From assembly GCA_025922945.1 (NCBI GenBank), contig JAICGW010000010.1, positions 1 to 42,930 of the forward strand: a DNA stretch of 42,930 bases, read 5' to 3'. The notes under the pieces were generated by a model, which saw only the letters and a list, made by a program, of their open reading frames with translations, made no database searches and had not been told where the DNA came from. Of the stretch, positions 41,939 to 42,930 are shown in pieces. Both the position numbers and the translations under genes were made by a program. Source of the stretch: Acidimicrobiia bacterium (GTDB lineage: Bacteria > Actinomycetota > Acidimicrobiia > Spongiisociales > ZC4RG35). Each line of letters starts with the position of its first letter. Positions within the stretch are counted from its first letter, which is position 1.

Positions 41939-42930
41939 ATGTTCGAATGGGATGGTGAATTGGATCAGATCGATCGGTGGGAAGAAGAGTTGGTGTCCTG
42001 CGAAAGGCAAATCAACCGGCTCCGCTCCCGGCAGGCGGAATTAGTCGGGAAGCTCGATCCCCATCAGATCGCCTGGTCCTCGGGCGACCGCAACGTCACC
42101 GACTGGCTCTCCTCCACCCTCGACCTCTCCCATCAAACCGCCTCCCGACTCCGCACCCTGGCCTATTCGCCTCATTCCCAGATCAAAGCCGAGCTGGGAA
42201 AGGCGGGGATCTCCCTCGACCGGGCGGCCTTGTTGGTCGAGCTTTCCAAGACCGGGCTCGCTGAGTCAGAAGTGCTCTCTTTGTCCCCCGACTACTCGCT
42301 GGGAAAGCTCTATGGGATGCTGGAGAAAAGGAGAAGGGTCTCCCCGGAGGACTCCCAGACCTCCTTCTCCGACCGTTATCTGGTGATCCAGCCCTCCTTG
42401 GACCAATCCGCCCACAAGATCTGGGGGCTGGCGGTGGGTCCCGATGGGGAGATGATCGCCCATGCCCTCCACCAACGGGAGACCGAGCTCCCGGTCCTGG
42501 AAGACCAGACCACCGGCCAACGGCGGATCGACGCCCTGGCCGCGATCTGTCTCGACTCGCTCACCGGGACCGCCGGGGAGGAAGAAAGCGGAGAGAGGCG
42601 AGCGGTGACGGTGGCCGAGGTCTTTGTTGACGCCGCCTTGGCTTCGGAAACTTCGGGCGAGGCGGGGGTGACCCTCTCCTCAGGACCCAAGCTGGGACCC
42701 GACTTCCTGTCCGAGATCCTCTGTGGGGGAAAGGTGCGACTGATCGCCCAAGATCTCCACTGTCTCTACTACTCCGACCTGGGGGAGGCGGTTCCTCCCG
42801 CCCTCCGGGCCCTGGTGCTGGCCCGGGACCTGGGGATGTGTTCGATCGAGGGCTGTCGTTCCCGTTACCGGCTCCAGATCCACCACATCCATCCCCGTTC
42901 CCGGGGTGGGAGCCATCACCCCGACAACCT
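41939..42930 (+). CDS. DUF222/HNH endonuclease family protein (13E12-repeat type), partial at right edge
   Basis: Manual translation from ATG 41939: MFEWDGELDQIDRWEEELVSCERQINRLRSRQAELV...VTDWLSSTLDLSHQTASRLRTLA...VLARDLGMCSIEGCRSRYRLQIHHIHPRSRGGSHHPDNL (HNH start); open to window end, so absent from ORF track. Confidence 0.87.
   Translation, partial: MFEWDGELDQIDRWEEELVSCERQINRLRSRQAELVGKLDPHQIAWSSGDRNVTDWLSSTLDLSHQTASRLRTLAYSPHSQIKAELGKAGISLDRAALLVELSKTGLAESEVLSLSPDYSLGKLYGMLEKRRRVSPEDSQTSFSDRYLVIQPSLDQSAHKIWGLAVGPDGEMIAHALHQRETELPVLEDQTTGQRRIDALAAICLDSLTGTAGEEESGERRAVTVAEVFVDAALASETSGEAGVTLSSGPKLGPDFLSEILCGGKVRLIAQDLHCLYYSDLGEAVPPALRALVLARDLGMCSIEGCRSRYRLQIHHIHPRSRGGSHHPDN

Noticed and set aside
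1-42930. tRNA, rRNA, prophage or transposase genes
   Set aside because: No recognisable tRNA/rRNA segment, integrase or transposase motif read in any frame; a proper tRNAscan/HMM run would be needed for certainty.

Overview
GC-rich, gene-dense chromosomal window, probably actinobacterial. This taxonomic guess rests on leaderless-type TANNNT promoters, DUF222/HNH, homodimeric E1 and FadD/FadE/CaiB content, and no marker gene was seen. It holds about 36 protein-coding genes; two are cut by the window edges (a radical-SAM protein at the left, an HNH/DUF222 protein at the right) and are missing from the supplied ORF track. Main blocks: (i) radical SAM | alpha/beta hydrolase - aceE - Cys-rich protein; (ii) cupredoxin/beta-helix/PLDc_N fusion, CoxG, XdhC, MogA, membrane protein, AI-2E-type transporter; (iii) a tightly coupled ~12-kb minus-strand operon (secreted protein, ABC ATPase, ABC permease, Gly-Gln repeat protein, MoxR, DUF58, BatA-like, double-VWA/GATase-like); (iv) NifU/Nfu | ATP-grasp, APH kinase | PD40 lipoprotein, S9 peptidase, thiamine pyrophosphokinase, MgtC, hydroxyacid dehydrogenase | L,D-transpeptidase; (v) a lipid-catabolism run (CaiB, FadD, secreted metalloprotease with SLH-like repeats, SDR, acyl-CoA dehydrogenase) diverging from SIMPL-MalQ-Tam. 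The most striking non-annotation signal is a TANNNT box 6-7 nt upstream of the start codon at most transcription-unit starts (inferred leaderless mRNAs). At two divergent pairs the two -10 boxes share one central TA step, so an intergenic region of 20-22 bp would serve both genes. No rRNA, tRNA, CRISPR array or complete mobile element was recognised. All family calls come from reading motifs by eye; no searches were run.
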